DNA from: an uncultured Porphyromonadaceae bacterium
Lineage (GTDB): Bacteria; Bacteroidota; Bacteroidia; Bacteroidales; Muribaculaceae
Length of the DNA: 23,604 bases
Direction of reading: 5' to 3'
Assembly (NCBI GenBank): GCA_947176355.1
Contig: CAMWQY010000003.1
Location: 1 to 23,604, forward strand
This document shows positions 1 to 7,720 of the stretch, in pieces. Numbering within the stretch: the first letter of the stretch is position 1; each line of letters begins with the position of its first letter. A program made the translations under genes and the position numbers. The notes under the pieces are model-generated. The model ran no database searches, had not been told where the DNA came from, and saw only the letters and a list, made by a program, of their open reading frames with translations.

Positions 1-2232
1 ATTGATTTTCTTTTTTGCGCCATCCGGCAGATACGTGAAGTAAGGGCCATATCTACCATTGAGAATCTCGATCTCCGGACGCTCGGGGAATGACTTTATA
101 AACTTATTAGCCTCATCGGAACGTTTTTTCTCAATGAGCTCGATAGCCTCAGCCTCAGTGATAGACAATGGCGACATATCCTTAGGGATAGACACGAACA
201 CGGAGTCGTGGCGGATATATGGACCAAAACGACCTATGGCAGCAAGAATTTTCTTTCCTTCATACGTACCCACATCTCGCGGAAGCTCGAAAAGTTTAAG
301 TGCCTCTTCAAGAGTGATAGTCTGCACACTCTGATCGGGCTGAAGGGAAGCGAAGAGTGGCTTGTCTTCATCAGTGGCCTCTCCAATTTGGACAATCGGA
401 CCGAAACGTCCGATCTTCACATAGACTGCACGTCCGGTCTTAGGGTCGACACCAAGTTCACGCTCCCCTATCTTATGCTCCATCTTGAGCTTATTGATTT
501 TCTCGATCTCAGGATGAAAATCACCGTAGAACTCAGACATTTCATTTTGCCACGGAAGTTTTCCTTCGGCTATATCATCGAATTTCTCTTCAATCTTAGC
601 CGTGAAGTTATAATCAAGGATATCCGGGAAATATTCTGTCAGGAAATCATTGACCACCATGCCGGTATCGGTAGGGACAAGCTTTCCTTTCTCCGAACCT
701 ACGGCAAGCGTTTTTGTGTTTAATGTAATCTTGCCATTTTTAAGGACAATCTCTTTGAAATCTTGGGGGACACCTTCTTTCTCACCACGCTTGACGTATT
801 CACGCTGCTGGATAGTAGAGATAGTCGGGGCGTATGTGGAAGGACGTCCTATGCCGAGTTCCTCCATTTTCTTCACAAGGGATGCCTCCGTATATCTTGG
901 AGGAGCCTGAGTGTAGTCTTCTGTTGCAGTTATCTCTTTCGGGATGAGATCCATACCGACGGATAGTGGAGGAAGAGAAGTATCTTTAGAAGCACCTTGC
1001 TGATAGACAGTCAAGAAACCGGGGAAGATGACTACTTCACCTTCTGCTTTGAACACACCATGTGAAGTATCTTCTGAGACTTTATCCGCAGAGGGAGTTA
1101 TAGCGATGTCAACAGTAGTTTTCTCTATCTCAGCATCAGCCATTTGGGAAGCAACAGCACGACGCCAAATCAAATCGTAAAGTTTCTGTTCCTTAGCATC
1201 ACCTTCAATGGTACGGTTGCTGACGTATGTAGGCCTGATAGCTTCATGAGCCTCCTGTGCTCCCTTGGAATGAGTATGATAGTGTCTGACCTTGAGATAT
1301 TGGTCGCCTAAGTCTTTCTTAATAGTCTCGGAAATGTCGCGTAGTGCAAGCTCTGAAAGATTAGTGGAGTCAGTACGCATATATGTGATCTTTCCATCTT
1401 CATACAATTTCTGTGCTATGACCATAGTCTGGTTGACCGAGAAGCCCAATCTACGAGATGCCTCTTGCTGAAGTGTGGATGTAGTGAAAGGAGGATAAGG
1501 CTGGCGTTTGCCCGGACGGACAGCAACCTCCGCAATCCTGAACGTAGCATCATGACATTCGCTCAATACATCCATTGCATCTTTCTCATCAGGACAACGA
1601 CGGGAAAGATCTGCTTTGAGTCCGGCTTTAGACCCGGGGATGCCGAATTGTGCCGATATTCTGAAATAAGACTCGGGAGTGAAAGCAGCAATCTCCTTTT
1701 CGCGTTCACATATCAGACGCACTGCAACACTCTGCACACGACCGGCAGAAAGGGATGGCTTGATTTTCTTCCAAAGCACCGGACTGAGTTCAAAGCCGAC
1801 AATACGGTCAAGAACTCTACGCGCTTGCTGAGCATTGACACGATCTATATCGATATCACGCGGATTAGCTATGGCATTCAAGATGGCCGGCTTAGTAATC
1901 TCATGGAAAACAATACGTTTTGTATTATTTGGATTAAGACCGAGCACTTCATAGAGATGCCAAGCAATGGCCTCACCCTCACGGTCTTCATCGGAAGCGA
2001 GCCAAACCATATCGGCTTTCTTAGCAGCTTCCTTTAGCTTGCGCACTAAATCTTTCTTATCAGACGGAATTTCATATTCCGGCTGAAAATTATTGTCGAA
2101 GTCTATAGCTATTCCTTTTTTCTTGAGGTCGCGGATGTGACCGTAGGAAGAGAGCACAGTGTATCCCTCACCAAGGAATTTTTCAATGGTTTTAGCTTTT
2201 GCAGGCGACTCTACTATTACAAGATTGTTCAT
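1..2232 (-). CDS. topA: DNA topoisomerase I (type IA), 3' end cut off by the window edge
   Basis: Relaxes negatively supercoiled DNA by cutting one strand and passing the other. Translating the minus strand from the ATG at 2230-2232 gives 744 uninterrupted residues that run off the left edge, so the C-terminus is missing. The N-terminus (MNNLVIVESPAKAKT) is the classic Toprim start with its catalytic Glu, and DEDREGEAIAWH (Asp residues 81 and 83) is the metal-binding Toprim motif. The active-site tyrosine is Tyr284 in ITYMRTDST. The last part carries GRFGP-type repeats (KIGRFGPIVQIG, AIGRFGPYIRH, NGRYGPYFTY), typical of the topoisomerase C-terminal repeat found in Bacteroidetes TopA. The gene is divergent from the acyl-CoA synthetase. 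It has a convincing promoter and a small leader hairpin. Identity is very secure. Confidence 0.97.
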   Translation of the reverse strand, partial: MNNLVIVESPAKAKTIEKFLGEGYTVLSSYGHIRDLKKKGIAIDFDNNFQPEYEIPSDKKDLVRKLKEAAKKADMVWLASDEDREGEAIAWHLYEVLGLNPNNTKRIVFHEITKPAILNAIANPRDIDIDRVNAQQARRVLDRIVGFELSPVLWKKIKPSLSAGRVQSVAVRLICEREKEIAAFTPESYFRISAQFGIPGSKAGLKADLSRRCPDEKDAMDVLSECHDATFRIAEVAVRPGKRQPYPPFTTSTLQQEASRRLGFSVNQTMVIAQKLYEDGKITYMRTDSTNLSELALRDISETIKKDLGDQYLKVRHYHTHSKGAQEAHEAIRPTYVSNRTIEGDAKEQKLYDLIWRRAVASQMADAEIEKTTVDIAITPSADKVSEDTSHGVFKAEGEVVIFPGFLTVYQQGASKDTSLPPLSVGMDLIPKEITATEDYTQAPPRYTEASLVKKMEELGIGRPSTYAPTISTIQQREYVKRGEKEGVPQDFKEIVLKNGKITLNTKTLAVGSEKGKLVPTDTGMVVNDFLTEYFPDILDYNFTAKIEEKFDDIAEGKLPWQNEMSEFYGDFHPEIEKINKLKMEHKIGERELGVDPKTGRAVYVKIGRFGPIVQIGEATDEDKPLFASLQPDQSVQTITLEEALKLFELPRDVGTYEGKKILAAIGRFGPYIRHDSVFVSIPKDMSPLSITEAEAIELIEKKRSDEANKFIKSFPERPEIEILNGRYGPYFTYLPDGAKKKIN

Positions 2233-2268
2233 AATATCCTTATAATCAGGCTTTCACACCATACAATC

Positions 2269-2281
2269 CGCCAAAATGGCG
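2269..2281 (-). other. Small hairpin in the topA 5' leader
   Basis: CGCCA (2269-2273) and TGGCG (2277-2281) form a perfect 5-bp stem with a 3-base loop. It sits between the predicted topA promoter and its start codon. There is no U-tract, so it is a leader structure rather than a terminator. Function unknown. Confidence 0.35.
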
Positions 2282-2303
2282 AATTTGCGATAATTTTTTG
2301 ACG

Positions 2304-2334
2304 CAAAATTAATACTTTATTTGAATAAACGCAA
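2304..2334 (-). promoter_or_regulatory. Probable topA promoter (Bacteroidetes type)
   Basis: Read on the minus strand, TAATTTTG (2304-2311) matches the Bacteroidetes -7 consensus TAnnTTTG. A TTG (2332-2334) lies 20 bases upstream, matching the -33 element spacing of 19-21. Transcription would start about 65 bases before the topA ATG. Confidence 0.6.
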
Positions 2335-2390
2335 TATTAAGGTGTAATGTTTTAGGAAAAAATAGTTTCTTAATCGTTATATAAGAAAGA

Positions 2391-2430
2391 GCGATTCGCA
2401 GACTCTACATACACGCAGACATGGAATCGC
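2391..2430. promoter_or_regulatory. Inverted repeat enclosing a direct repeat upstream of fadD (possible operator)
   Basis: GCGATTC (2391-2397) and GAATCGC (2424-2430) are a perfect 7-base inverted repeat 26 bases apart. CGCAGAC occurs twice between and overlapping the arms (2397-2403 and 2414-2420). It lies in the 248-base topA/fadD divergent region, where I could not find a clean -7 box for fadD. It could be a regulator binding site or an RNA hairpin; nothing shows which. Confidence 0.3.
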
Positions 2431-2440
2431 ACTTAAAATC

Positions 2441-2472
2441 AATTATGCATTGTGAATTATGCATTATGAATT
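2441..2472 (+). repeat. AT-rich interspersed repeat, copy 1 (before fadD)
   Basis: Built from AATTATGCATTGTG, AATTAT and GCATTATGAATT, ending 8 bases before the fadD ATG. A closely related copy lies 9 bases before obgE (5411-5442). The repeat supplies an ATG at 2459 that opens a six-codon mini-ORF (MHYELN) ending at 2479, one base before the fadD start. It occupies the place where a ribosome binding site would be. Confidence 0.7.
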
Positions 2473-2480
2473 AAATTAAG

Positions 2481-4346
2481 ATGGCAAATAAACTTGTAGA
2501 AATGATTCGCCGACAGGCGGAGAAATATGGCGACAGAGAAGCTTACCGCTATTGCTGGCGTAAAGCCGGCGAATGGCTTCCAACAAGTTGGGAAGAATTT
2601 CGCGTGCAAATAGATGTCGCCGCGAGAGCGTTGGCTCGCCTTGGACTGAAAGAGAAAGACACAATAGCAGTATGCTCCAACAATACGCCGCAAATTCTCA
2701 TAACAGAATATGCGGGATTTCGCAACAGAGCTGCGACTATTCCTTTGTATTCAAGCAGCAGCCAGGGGCAATATGACTTTATTGTCAACGATGGACAGCC
2801 AAGAATCCTCTTTGTAGGAGAAAAGCATCAGTATCCGCTTGCTTATAACTATTGGAAAAATCATCCTGAGCAGATCGACAAGATAGTGATATTCAAGAAA
2901 GAAGGTTTTGATATCAATCCAGACGACACTGTATCAATCGTATGGGAAGATTTCATGAAGCTTGGTGTTGAAGCAGATGAAGACACTCGGATACTTGTAG
3001 AGCAGCGATCAGACCGTGGGCTTCCTGAAGATATCGCTACACTGATATACACGTCAGGCACCACCGGAGAGCCAAAAGGAGTATGCCTAAGTCATTCCAA
3101 CTATGATGCAGCCATGGAGGCTCACCTCAAATTCTTGATCAATGTCACCGACAAAGATCTCTCCATGGCATTTTTGCCTATGAGCCATATCCTGGAAAAA
3201 GCATGGTGTTTCTTCTGCCTGACAAAAGGAATAAGAATAGCTATAAATGAAGACCCAAGAATCATTCAGGACACTTTGCCCCAGGTGAAGCCAAACCTTA
3301 TGACCTGCGTGCCAAGATTTTGGGAGAAAGTATATGCCGGAGTCAAAGAGAAAATATCCAAGATGAGCAAGATGCAGCAGATGATGGTGGGACGTGCCAT
3401 ACGTGTTGGATATCGCCGCAATCTTGGATTCAGACGTGAAGGAAAGCCCGTGCCCTCTTGGCTTGAAAAAGAATATCAATTCTGGGACAAGAGAGTCTTT
3501 TCGAAAGTAAAGAAGACAATAGGATTGCCTGACCCTAAGATGTTCCCTACTGCGGGAGCACCATTGAGTCCGCGCATCACCGAATTCATGCAGTCGATTG
3601 GCATAAATGTCATAATCGGATATGGACTTAGTGAAACTACAGCCACTGTCTCAGCATTCCCTTTCAAGGATTTCGAAATAGGCACGGTAGGCAAACCGCT
3701 CCCAATGGTGAAAGTCAAGATCGACAAAGAGGGTGAGATCCTTGTGAAGGGACCTACGGTGACAGCCGGCTACTACAACAATCCCGATGCAAATGCCAAG
3801 GCTTTCACCGACGACGGATGGTTCCGCACAGGAGATGCAGGATATTTCACAGAAACCGGAGCATTGGTGCTTACCGAACGTGTCAAAGACCTGTTCAAGA
3901 CATCCAATGGCAAATACATTGCTCCTCAACTTCTTGAAAGCCGCTTGGCAGAGAATAAATTTATCGATGAAGTTGCTGTCATAGGCGACGAGCGTAAATA
4001 TGTGACAGCTCTTGTAGTACCCAATCTTTCACAACTTCTTGCATGGGCAAATTCAAAGAAACTTGACACGGAAAATGTGGAAGCCCTGTTGAAGAATCCT
4101 GAAGTGATTGATATGCTCATGGCTGAGATCAACGAGCTTCAGAAAGACCTTGCATCCTACGAGCAGATCAAAAAGATCACATTGCTGCCCAATCATTTCT
4201 CAATCACCCATGGAGAAGTAACCAACACTATGAAAGTGCGACGTCCGGTGGTAGCCAAAAGATATGCCAAGGAAATTGAGGCTATGTATGACGGACCTAA
4301 AGATGGAGATACTCCCATTATTCCTGAAGAAATCGAAGAGAAATGA
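2481..4346 (+). CDS. Long-chain fatty-acid--CoA ligase (AMP-forming), FadD/ACSL-like
   Basis: Activates a fatty acid with ATP and CoA to acyl-CoA through an acyl-adenylate, in the cytosol or at the inner membrane face. The 621-residue length fits the long-chain ACSL subgroup. Visible ANL-superfamily motifs in order are the P-loop YTSGTTGEPKG (about 190-200), FLPMSHILEKAW, the GYGLSETTA adenylate-binding motif, GWFRTGD with the ribose-binding Asp, LTERVKDLFKTSNGKYIAP (hinge), and a C-terminal NTMKVRR carrying the likely catalytic Lys. The start at 2481 is the first in-frame ATG and gives the usual family N-terminus (KLVEMIRRQAEKYGDREAY). Its stop overlaps the start of the next gene (ATGA), so the two are probably translationally coupled. 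The substrate cannot be read from the sequence. Confidence 0.93.
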   Translation: MANKLVEMIRRQAEKYGDREAYRYCWRKAGEWLPTSWEEFRVQIDVAARALARLGLKEKDTIAVCSNNTPQILITEYAGFRNRAATIPLYSSSSQGQYDFIVNDGQPRILFVGEKHQYPLAYNYWKNHPEQIDKIVIFKKEGFDINPDDTVSIVWEDFMKLGVEADEDTRILVEQRSDRGLPEDIATLIYTSGTTGEPKGVCLSHSNYDAAMEAHLKFLINVTDKDLSMAFLPMSHILEKAWCFFCLTKGIRIAINEDPRIIQDTLPQVKPNLMTCVPRFWEKVYAGVKEKISKMSKMQQMMVGRAIRVGYRRNLGFRREGKPVPSWLEKEYQFWDKRVFSKVKKTIGLPDPKMFPTAGAPLSPRITEFMQSIGINVIIGYGLSETTATVSAFPFKDFEIGTVGKPLPMVKVKIDKEGEILVKGPTVTAGYYNNPDANAKAFTDDGWFRTGDAGYFTETGALVLTERVKDLFKTSNGKYIAPQLLESRLAENKFIDEVAVIGDERKYVTALVVPNLSQLLAWANSKKLDTENVEALLKNPEVIDMLMAEINELQKDLASYEQIKKITLLPNHFSITHGEVTNTMKVRRPVVAKRYAKEIEAMYDGPKDGDTPIIPEEIEEK

Positions 4347-5395
4347 ACCGGTGGATTGGCAGACACATAATAACCGGAGAGGCTACAATCAGAGATACGT
4401 TGACTGCTCTAAATGAATTGAGCGGTGACTCAATGACTCTTTTTGTCTTAGATGAAGATAGAAAGCTGATCGGAAGCGTGACTGACGGAGATATCCGAAG
4501 AGCGCTTATAGCCGGCCACACTACTGAAGACAAGGCAAGCGACATCGCATTTAGGAAATTCATATCTCTCACATCCGACGCCTCGCCCGAAGAAAGATAC
4601 AAGACTGTTGCTCGCGCAAGAGAGAGAGTCATAAATCTCCTTCCTGTGACTACCAATGGCATTCTGACTGATATTATCGATCTTCGGAAAATGAAATCGG
4701 CAATTCCGGCAGATGCTGTGCTGATGGCCGGAGGGCGAGGAGAACGGCTTCGTCCCCTGACCCTCGACACCCCTAAACCTTTGCTTAAAGTTGGAGGCAA
4801 ACCGATAATAGACTACAATATAGAGTCACTTCAGCGCTATGGAGTCAATGACATCTATGTCACTGTCAACTATCTTAAGGATCAGATTATCGGACATTTC
4901 GCCGACCCTAAATGGCAAGGAAGAGTCCATTGCATTGAGGAGCCTTGCCGACTTGGGACCATCGGTAGCGTTGCTCTTATCGACACCCTTAGTCAAGACT
5001 ACGTAATTGTGATGAATTCCGACCTTCTCACCAACATTGATTTTGAAAAGCTCTGGAGACATCATGTCGATTCAGGAGCGGTGTTGACCATGGCGACTAT
5101 TCCGTATACCGTTTCTGTTCCTTTTGCCATAATCAAGACAGATGGAGATAGAGTCACGGGACTTGAAGAGAAACCTACATTCAACCATTTTGCCAACGCA
5201 GGCGTATATATAATAGACCGCAATGTCTTGAGCGAAATAAAGCGGGGTGAATACCTCGACGCTCCTGACTTTGTGGAGTCATTGATCGCGAAAGGGCTGA
5301 AAGTGTCTCATTTCGTCATAGAGGGCACATGGATCGACATCGGCTCACCCGACGATTTCCGCTATGCAAACGAAGTCACGTCACGCCGTTTCTGA
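4343..5395 (+). CDS. CBS-domain sugar-phosphate nucleotidyltransferase (PtmE-like)
   Basis: Predicted to join a sugar-1-phosphate to an NTP, giving an NDP-sugar. The N-terminal ~115 residues look like a CBS-pair regulatory module (LFVLDEDRKLIGSVTDGDIRRAL is its clearest part). The nucleotidyltransferase domain begins at LMAGGRGERLRPLT (127-140), followed by PKPLLKVGGKPII, EEPCRLGT, a metal-binding NSD (225-227), and EKP and GTWIDIGSPDDF near the end. A CBS plus nucleotidyltransferase of ~350 residues matches the architecture of Campylobacter PtmE, the glucosamine-1-phosphate guanylyltransferase of legionaminic acid synthesis. Mannose-1-phosphate guanylyltransferase-like proteins share it too, so the sugar and nucleotide are uncertain. 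It overlaps the acyl-CoA ligase by 4 bases and lies ~10 kb from the polysaccharide operon. Confidence 0.82.
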   Translation: MNRWIGRHIITGEATIRDTLTALNELSGDSMTLFVLDEDRKLIGSVTDGDIRRALIAGHTTEDKASDIAFRKFISLTSDASPEERYKTVARARERVINLLPVTTNGILTDIIDLRKMKSAIPADAVLMAGGRGERLRPLTLDTPKPLLKVGGKPIIDYNIESLQRYGVNDIYVTVNYLKDQIIGHFADPKWQGRVHCIEEPCRLGTIGSVALIDTLSQDYVIVMNSDLLTNIDFEKLWRHHVDSGAVLTMATIPYTVSVPFAIIKTDGDRVTGLEEKPTFNHFANAGVYIIDRNVLSEIKRGEYLDAPDFVESLIAKGLKVSHFVIEGTWIDIGSPDDFRYANEVTSRRF

Positions 5396-5410
5396 CCAAT
5401 GACACTGAAA

Positions 5411-5442
5411 CATTATGAATTATGCATTGTGCATTATGAATT
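5411..5442 (+). repeat. AT-rich interspersed repeat, copy 2 (before obgE)
   Basis: CATTATGAATT (5411-5421) and GCATTATGAATT (5431-5442) flank ATGCATTGT. The block shares AATTATGCATTGT and GCATTATGAATT with the copy before fadD. It ends 9 bases before the obgE start and carries a nine-codon mini-ORF (MNYALCIMN, 5415-5444) that stops 7 bases before obgE. No further copies were seen in this window. Confidence 0.7.
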
Positions 5443-5451
5443 GATAAAATT

Positions 5452-6663
5452 ATGGCAGAATCGAATTTCATAGATTATGTAAAGATCCTTTGCCGTTCCG
5501 GTAAAGGAGGTGCAGGCAGCCGCCACTATCACCGTGCAAAATACATCCCCAAGGGTGGTCCTGACGGTGGCGACGGTGGACGTGGCGGACATATTATACT
5601 TCGTGGCAACCGCCACAAATGGACACTTCTTGACTTGAGATATCAACGTCATATCTTCGCAACCGACGGGCAGAGCGGTGGCGAAAACCGCTCGACCGGC
5701 AAGGATGGGGAAGACCGAATTATCGAAGTCCCTGTTGGCACTACCGTATTTGACGCAGAAACCGGCGAATACCTCTGCGAGATCACTCGCGATGGCGAAG
5801 AAATAAAGCTTCTTCGTGGAGGTAAGGGTGGACGAGGCAATGTGCATTTCGCCACTTCCACCAATCGCGCCCCACGCTATGCACAACCGGGGCAGCCTGC
5901 AATTGAGAAAGCAGTAGTGCTTGAGCTTAAGCTTCTTGGCGACGTAGGTCTTGTTGGATTTCCAAACGCCGGAAAATCCACTCTGCTTTCAGCAATTTCT
6001 GCGGCTAAGCCAAAGATTGCCGACTATCCTTTCACTACGATGGAGCCAAGTCTTGGCATCGTGAGCTACCGCAATGGTCAAAGCTTCGTGATGGCAGACA
6101 TACCGGGTATCATTGAAGGAGCAAGTGAAGGCAAAGGTCTCGGACTCCGTTTCCTCCGACATATCGAGCGAAATGCTGTCCTTCTCTTCATGATTCCGGC
6201 AGACTCCACAGACATAAAGAAGGATTATGAAATTCTTCTGAATGAGCTTAAGCAGTTCAATCCGGAGCTTATGGACAAGAGTCGTGTGCTTGCCATCTCC
6301 AAGAGCGATATGCTTGATGAGGAGATGATGGAAGAAATGAAGAAGCAACTTCCGGATGGCATCCCTACTGTATTCATCTCTGCCGTCACCGGTTTTGGTC
6401 TTACCGAATTGAAAGACTTGCTTTGGCGCGAGATCAATTCAGAGGATAATCTTGCCAAGTCTACAATCACCCATCGAGATCTTGATCGCCATCATAGGGT
6501 GGAAGAGGAAGATGAATTCATATTCCATCAAGATGATGAGGAGGACGAGGATTGGATTCCCGAAACCGATGAGGAATGGGAAGATGAGTTCTGGGACGAA
6601 GAGCAATCCGTCAACGATGAAGACGCCACTTGGCGAGGAGCCAAGAAAGGCACCGGCAAATAA
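5452..6663 (+). CDS. obgE: GTPase Obg (CgtA) with acidic C-terminal tail
   Basis: Essential ribosome-associated GTPase acting in 50S subunit assembly and stress signalling. The N-terminal ~158 residues are the glycine-rich Obg fold ([29 protein letters not shown]). The G domain follows: G1 GFPNAGKS (169-176), switch region YPFTT, and G3 DIPG (216-219). G4 reads SKSD (283-286) rather than the standard NKxD, and G5 is about SAVTG. The C-terminal OCT domain is absent; instead the last ~55 residues are very rich in Asp and Glu. The start at 5452 gives the canonical [12 protein letters not shown]. It is separated from the preceding nucleotidyltransferase gene by 56 bases carrying the AT-rich repeat. 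Confidence 0.97.
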   Translation: MAESNFIDYVKILCRSGKGGAGSRHYHRAKYIPKGGPDGGDGGRGGHIILRGNRHKWTLLDLRYQRHIFATDGQSGGENRSTGKDGEDRIIEVPVGTTVFDAETGEYLCEITRDGEEIKLLRGGKGGRGNVHFATSTNRAPRYAQPGQPAIEKAVVLELKLLGDVGLVGFPNAGKSTLLSAISAAKPKIADYPFTTMEPSLGIVSYRNGQSFVMADIPGIIEGASEGKGLGLRFLRHIERNAVLLFMIPADSTDIKKDYEILLNELKQFNPELMDKSRVLAISKSDMLDEEMMEEMKKQLPDGIPTVFISAVTGFGLTELKDLLWREINSEDNLAKSTITHRDLDRHHRVEEEDEFIFHQDDEEDEDWIPETDEEWEDEFWDEEQSVNDEDATWRGAKKGTGK

Positions 6664-6674
6664 TAAAGTAGTTA

Positions 6675-6699
6675 GCGCACTCCGTGCGCGTCGACGCGC
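6675..6699. other. GC-rich hairpin plus 14-bp palindrome between obgE and the acyltransferase
   Basis: GCGCAC (6675-6680) and GTGCGC (6684-6689) form a perfect 6-bp stem with a TCC loop. This overlaps a perfect palindrome GCGCGTCGACGCGC (6686-6699) centred on a SalI-like GTCGAC. No T-run follows, so it is not a standard terminator. It may be an RNA structure that limits read-through or stabilises the obgE 3' end. Confidence 0.4.
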
Positions 6700-6752
6700 G
6701 TATGGGGTAACATTTTCTAAAGTTCCGACTATAGCGGAGCGACGCATAGATT

Positions 6753-7598
6753 ATGAGACCATTGTTGCAATTAGATATAGAAGGGATTCTCAAAAAGAGA
6801 ATCCCTTCGCATAAGCAGAAATTCATACCTCGTTTCCTCTATGGAGCACTTGGCCGCCTCATCCATCAGAATGAACTAAATGAGATGCTACGTGTAGGAT
6901 ATCCCGAAGAAGGGAGCAAGTTTTCTCAAAGGGTTCTTAAATATCTGGACATTGATGTTGAAGTAGAAGGAGTTGAGAATCTCCCCACATCTGACAGACG
7001 TGTGGTATTTGCGTCAAATCATCCGTTAGGAGGACTGGACGGAATAGCACTTATAGCGGTATTGGGGCAGCGTTATGGGGATGAGAATATCAGTTTTCTG
7101 GTCAACGACTTGCTTATGAATGTTGAGCCGCTAAGCAACGTATTTCTTCCGATCAACAAATATGGAAGTCAAGCTCGGGCTGCTGCTGAGGCGATCAACG
7201 CGGCATACGCATCCGACCGTCAGATAGTGATTTTCCCGGCAGGACTTGTGTCAAGGCTTCACGCCGGTGGAGAAATACACGACCTGAAATGGCAGAAAGC
7301 ATTCGTTCAGAAAGCTATCGAAAATGACCGCGACATCGTCCCAGTAAGATTCGTGGCCTTGAACCGCAAGCGTTTCTACAGGCTTGCAAAATGGAGAAAG
7401 AAACTTGGCATCAAAGTGAATATTGAGCAAGCCACTCTCCCTGCAGAGCTATGTGCCTCTCGTGGCAAAAAATTCCGCATCATCATCGGAAAGCCAATAA
7501 GCGTATCCGAACTGAAGAATTCCGGCAAATCCTACCCCCAGCTTGCCGAAGAAATCCGCACTCGTATCTACACCCTCCACAAACCGGAAAAAATCTGA
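6753..7598 (+). CDS. PlsC-like lysophospholipid/glycerolipid acyltransferase
   Basis: Predicted to transfer an acyl chain from acyl-CoA or acyl-ACP to a lipid hydroxyl at the inner membrane. The 281-residue protein shows the acyltransferase catalytic block NHPLGGLDG (His90 and Asp96; spacing one residue longer than the usual HX4D) and an FPxG-type block FPAGLVSR (161-168), followed by a basic patch typical of the family. Bacteroidetes use relatives of PlsC for phosphatidic acid and also for O-acylation of glycine and ornithine lipids; this sequence alone does not separate these. The ATG at 6753 is preferred because the next in-frame Met (about residue 45) would remove the HKQKFIPRFLYGALGRLIHQ segment, which I recall as family-like. 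A perfect hairpin lies inside codons 10-19. It is 89 bases after obgE and could use acyl-CoA from the upstream ligase (inference). Confidence 0.85.
   Translation: MRPLLQLDIEGILKKRIPSHKQKFIPRFLYGALGRLIHQNELNEMLRVGYPEEGSKFSQRVLKYLDIDVEVEGVENLPTSDRRVVFASNHPLGGLDGIALIAVLGQRYGDENISFLVNDLLMNVEPLSNVFLPINKYGSQARAAAEAINAAYASDRQIVIFPAGLVSRLHAGGEIHDLKWQKAFVQKAIENDRDIVPVRFVALNRKRFYRLAKWRKKLGIKVNIEQATLPAELCASRGKKFRIIIGKPISVSELKNSGKSYPQLAEEIRTRIYTLHKPEKI
6780..6808 (+). other. Perfect 12-bp hairpin inside the acyltransferase coding start
   Basis: GAAGGGATTCTC (6780-6791) and GAGAATCCCTTC (6797-6808) are exact reverse complements around an AAAAA loop. The hairpin begins 27 bases after the ATG, so it is in the early coding region of the acyltransferase. 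No T-run follows, which argues against a terminator. It could slow translation initiation or be a processing site (inference). Confidence 0.6.
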
Positions 7599-7647
7599 CC
7601 AACTTTATTGATTAAAGATGATTCATTAGGCTTTACTGTTAAAATAC

Positions 7648-7681
7648 GCTCCCCCTTCTGCCATGTGACTGAAGGGGGAGC
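7648..7681. terminator. Hairpin terminator between convergent genes
   Basis: GCTCCCCCTTC (7648-7658) and GAAGGGGGAGC (7671-7681) form a perfect 11-bp GC-rich stem with a 12-base loop. It sits in the 122-base gap between the converging acyltransferase and M16 protease genes. The flanks are AT-rich but have no long T-tract on either side. It probably serves both strands. Confidence 0.7.
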
Positions 7682-7720
7682 ATTGCATTATTGAGTCCGA
7701 CACTCAGGATTGTCCCGGGG

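Noticed and set aside
59..2037. Plus-strand open frames (up to 190 codons) across the left end
   Set aside because: They lie antisense to topA, whose minus-strand translation has intact Toprim and active-site motifs; their own translations show no recognisable domain.
6780..6808. Perfect hairpin as an obgE terminator
   Set aside because: It lies inside the acyltransferase coding region, lacks a T-run, and moving the acyltransferase start downstream of it would cut a family-like N-terminal segment.
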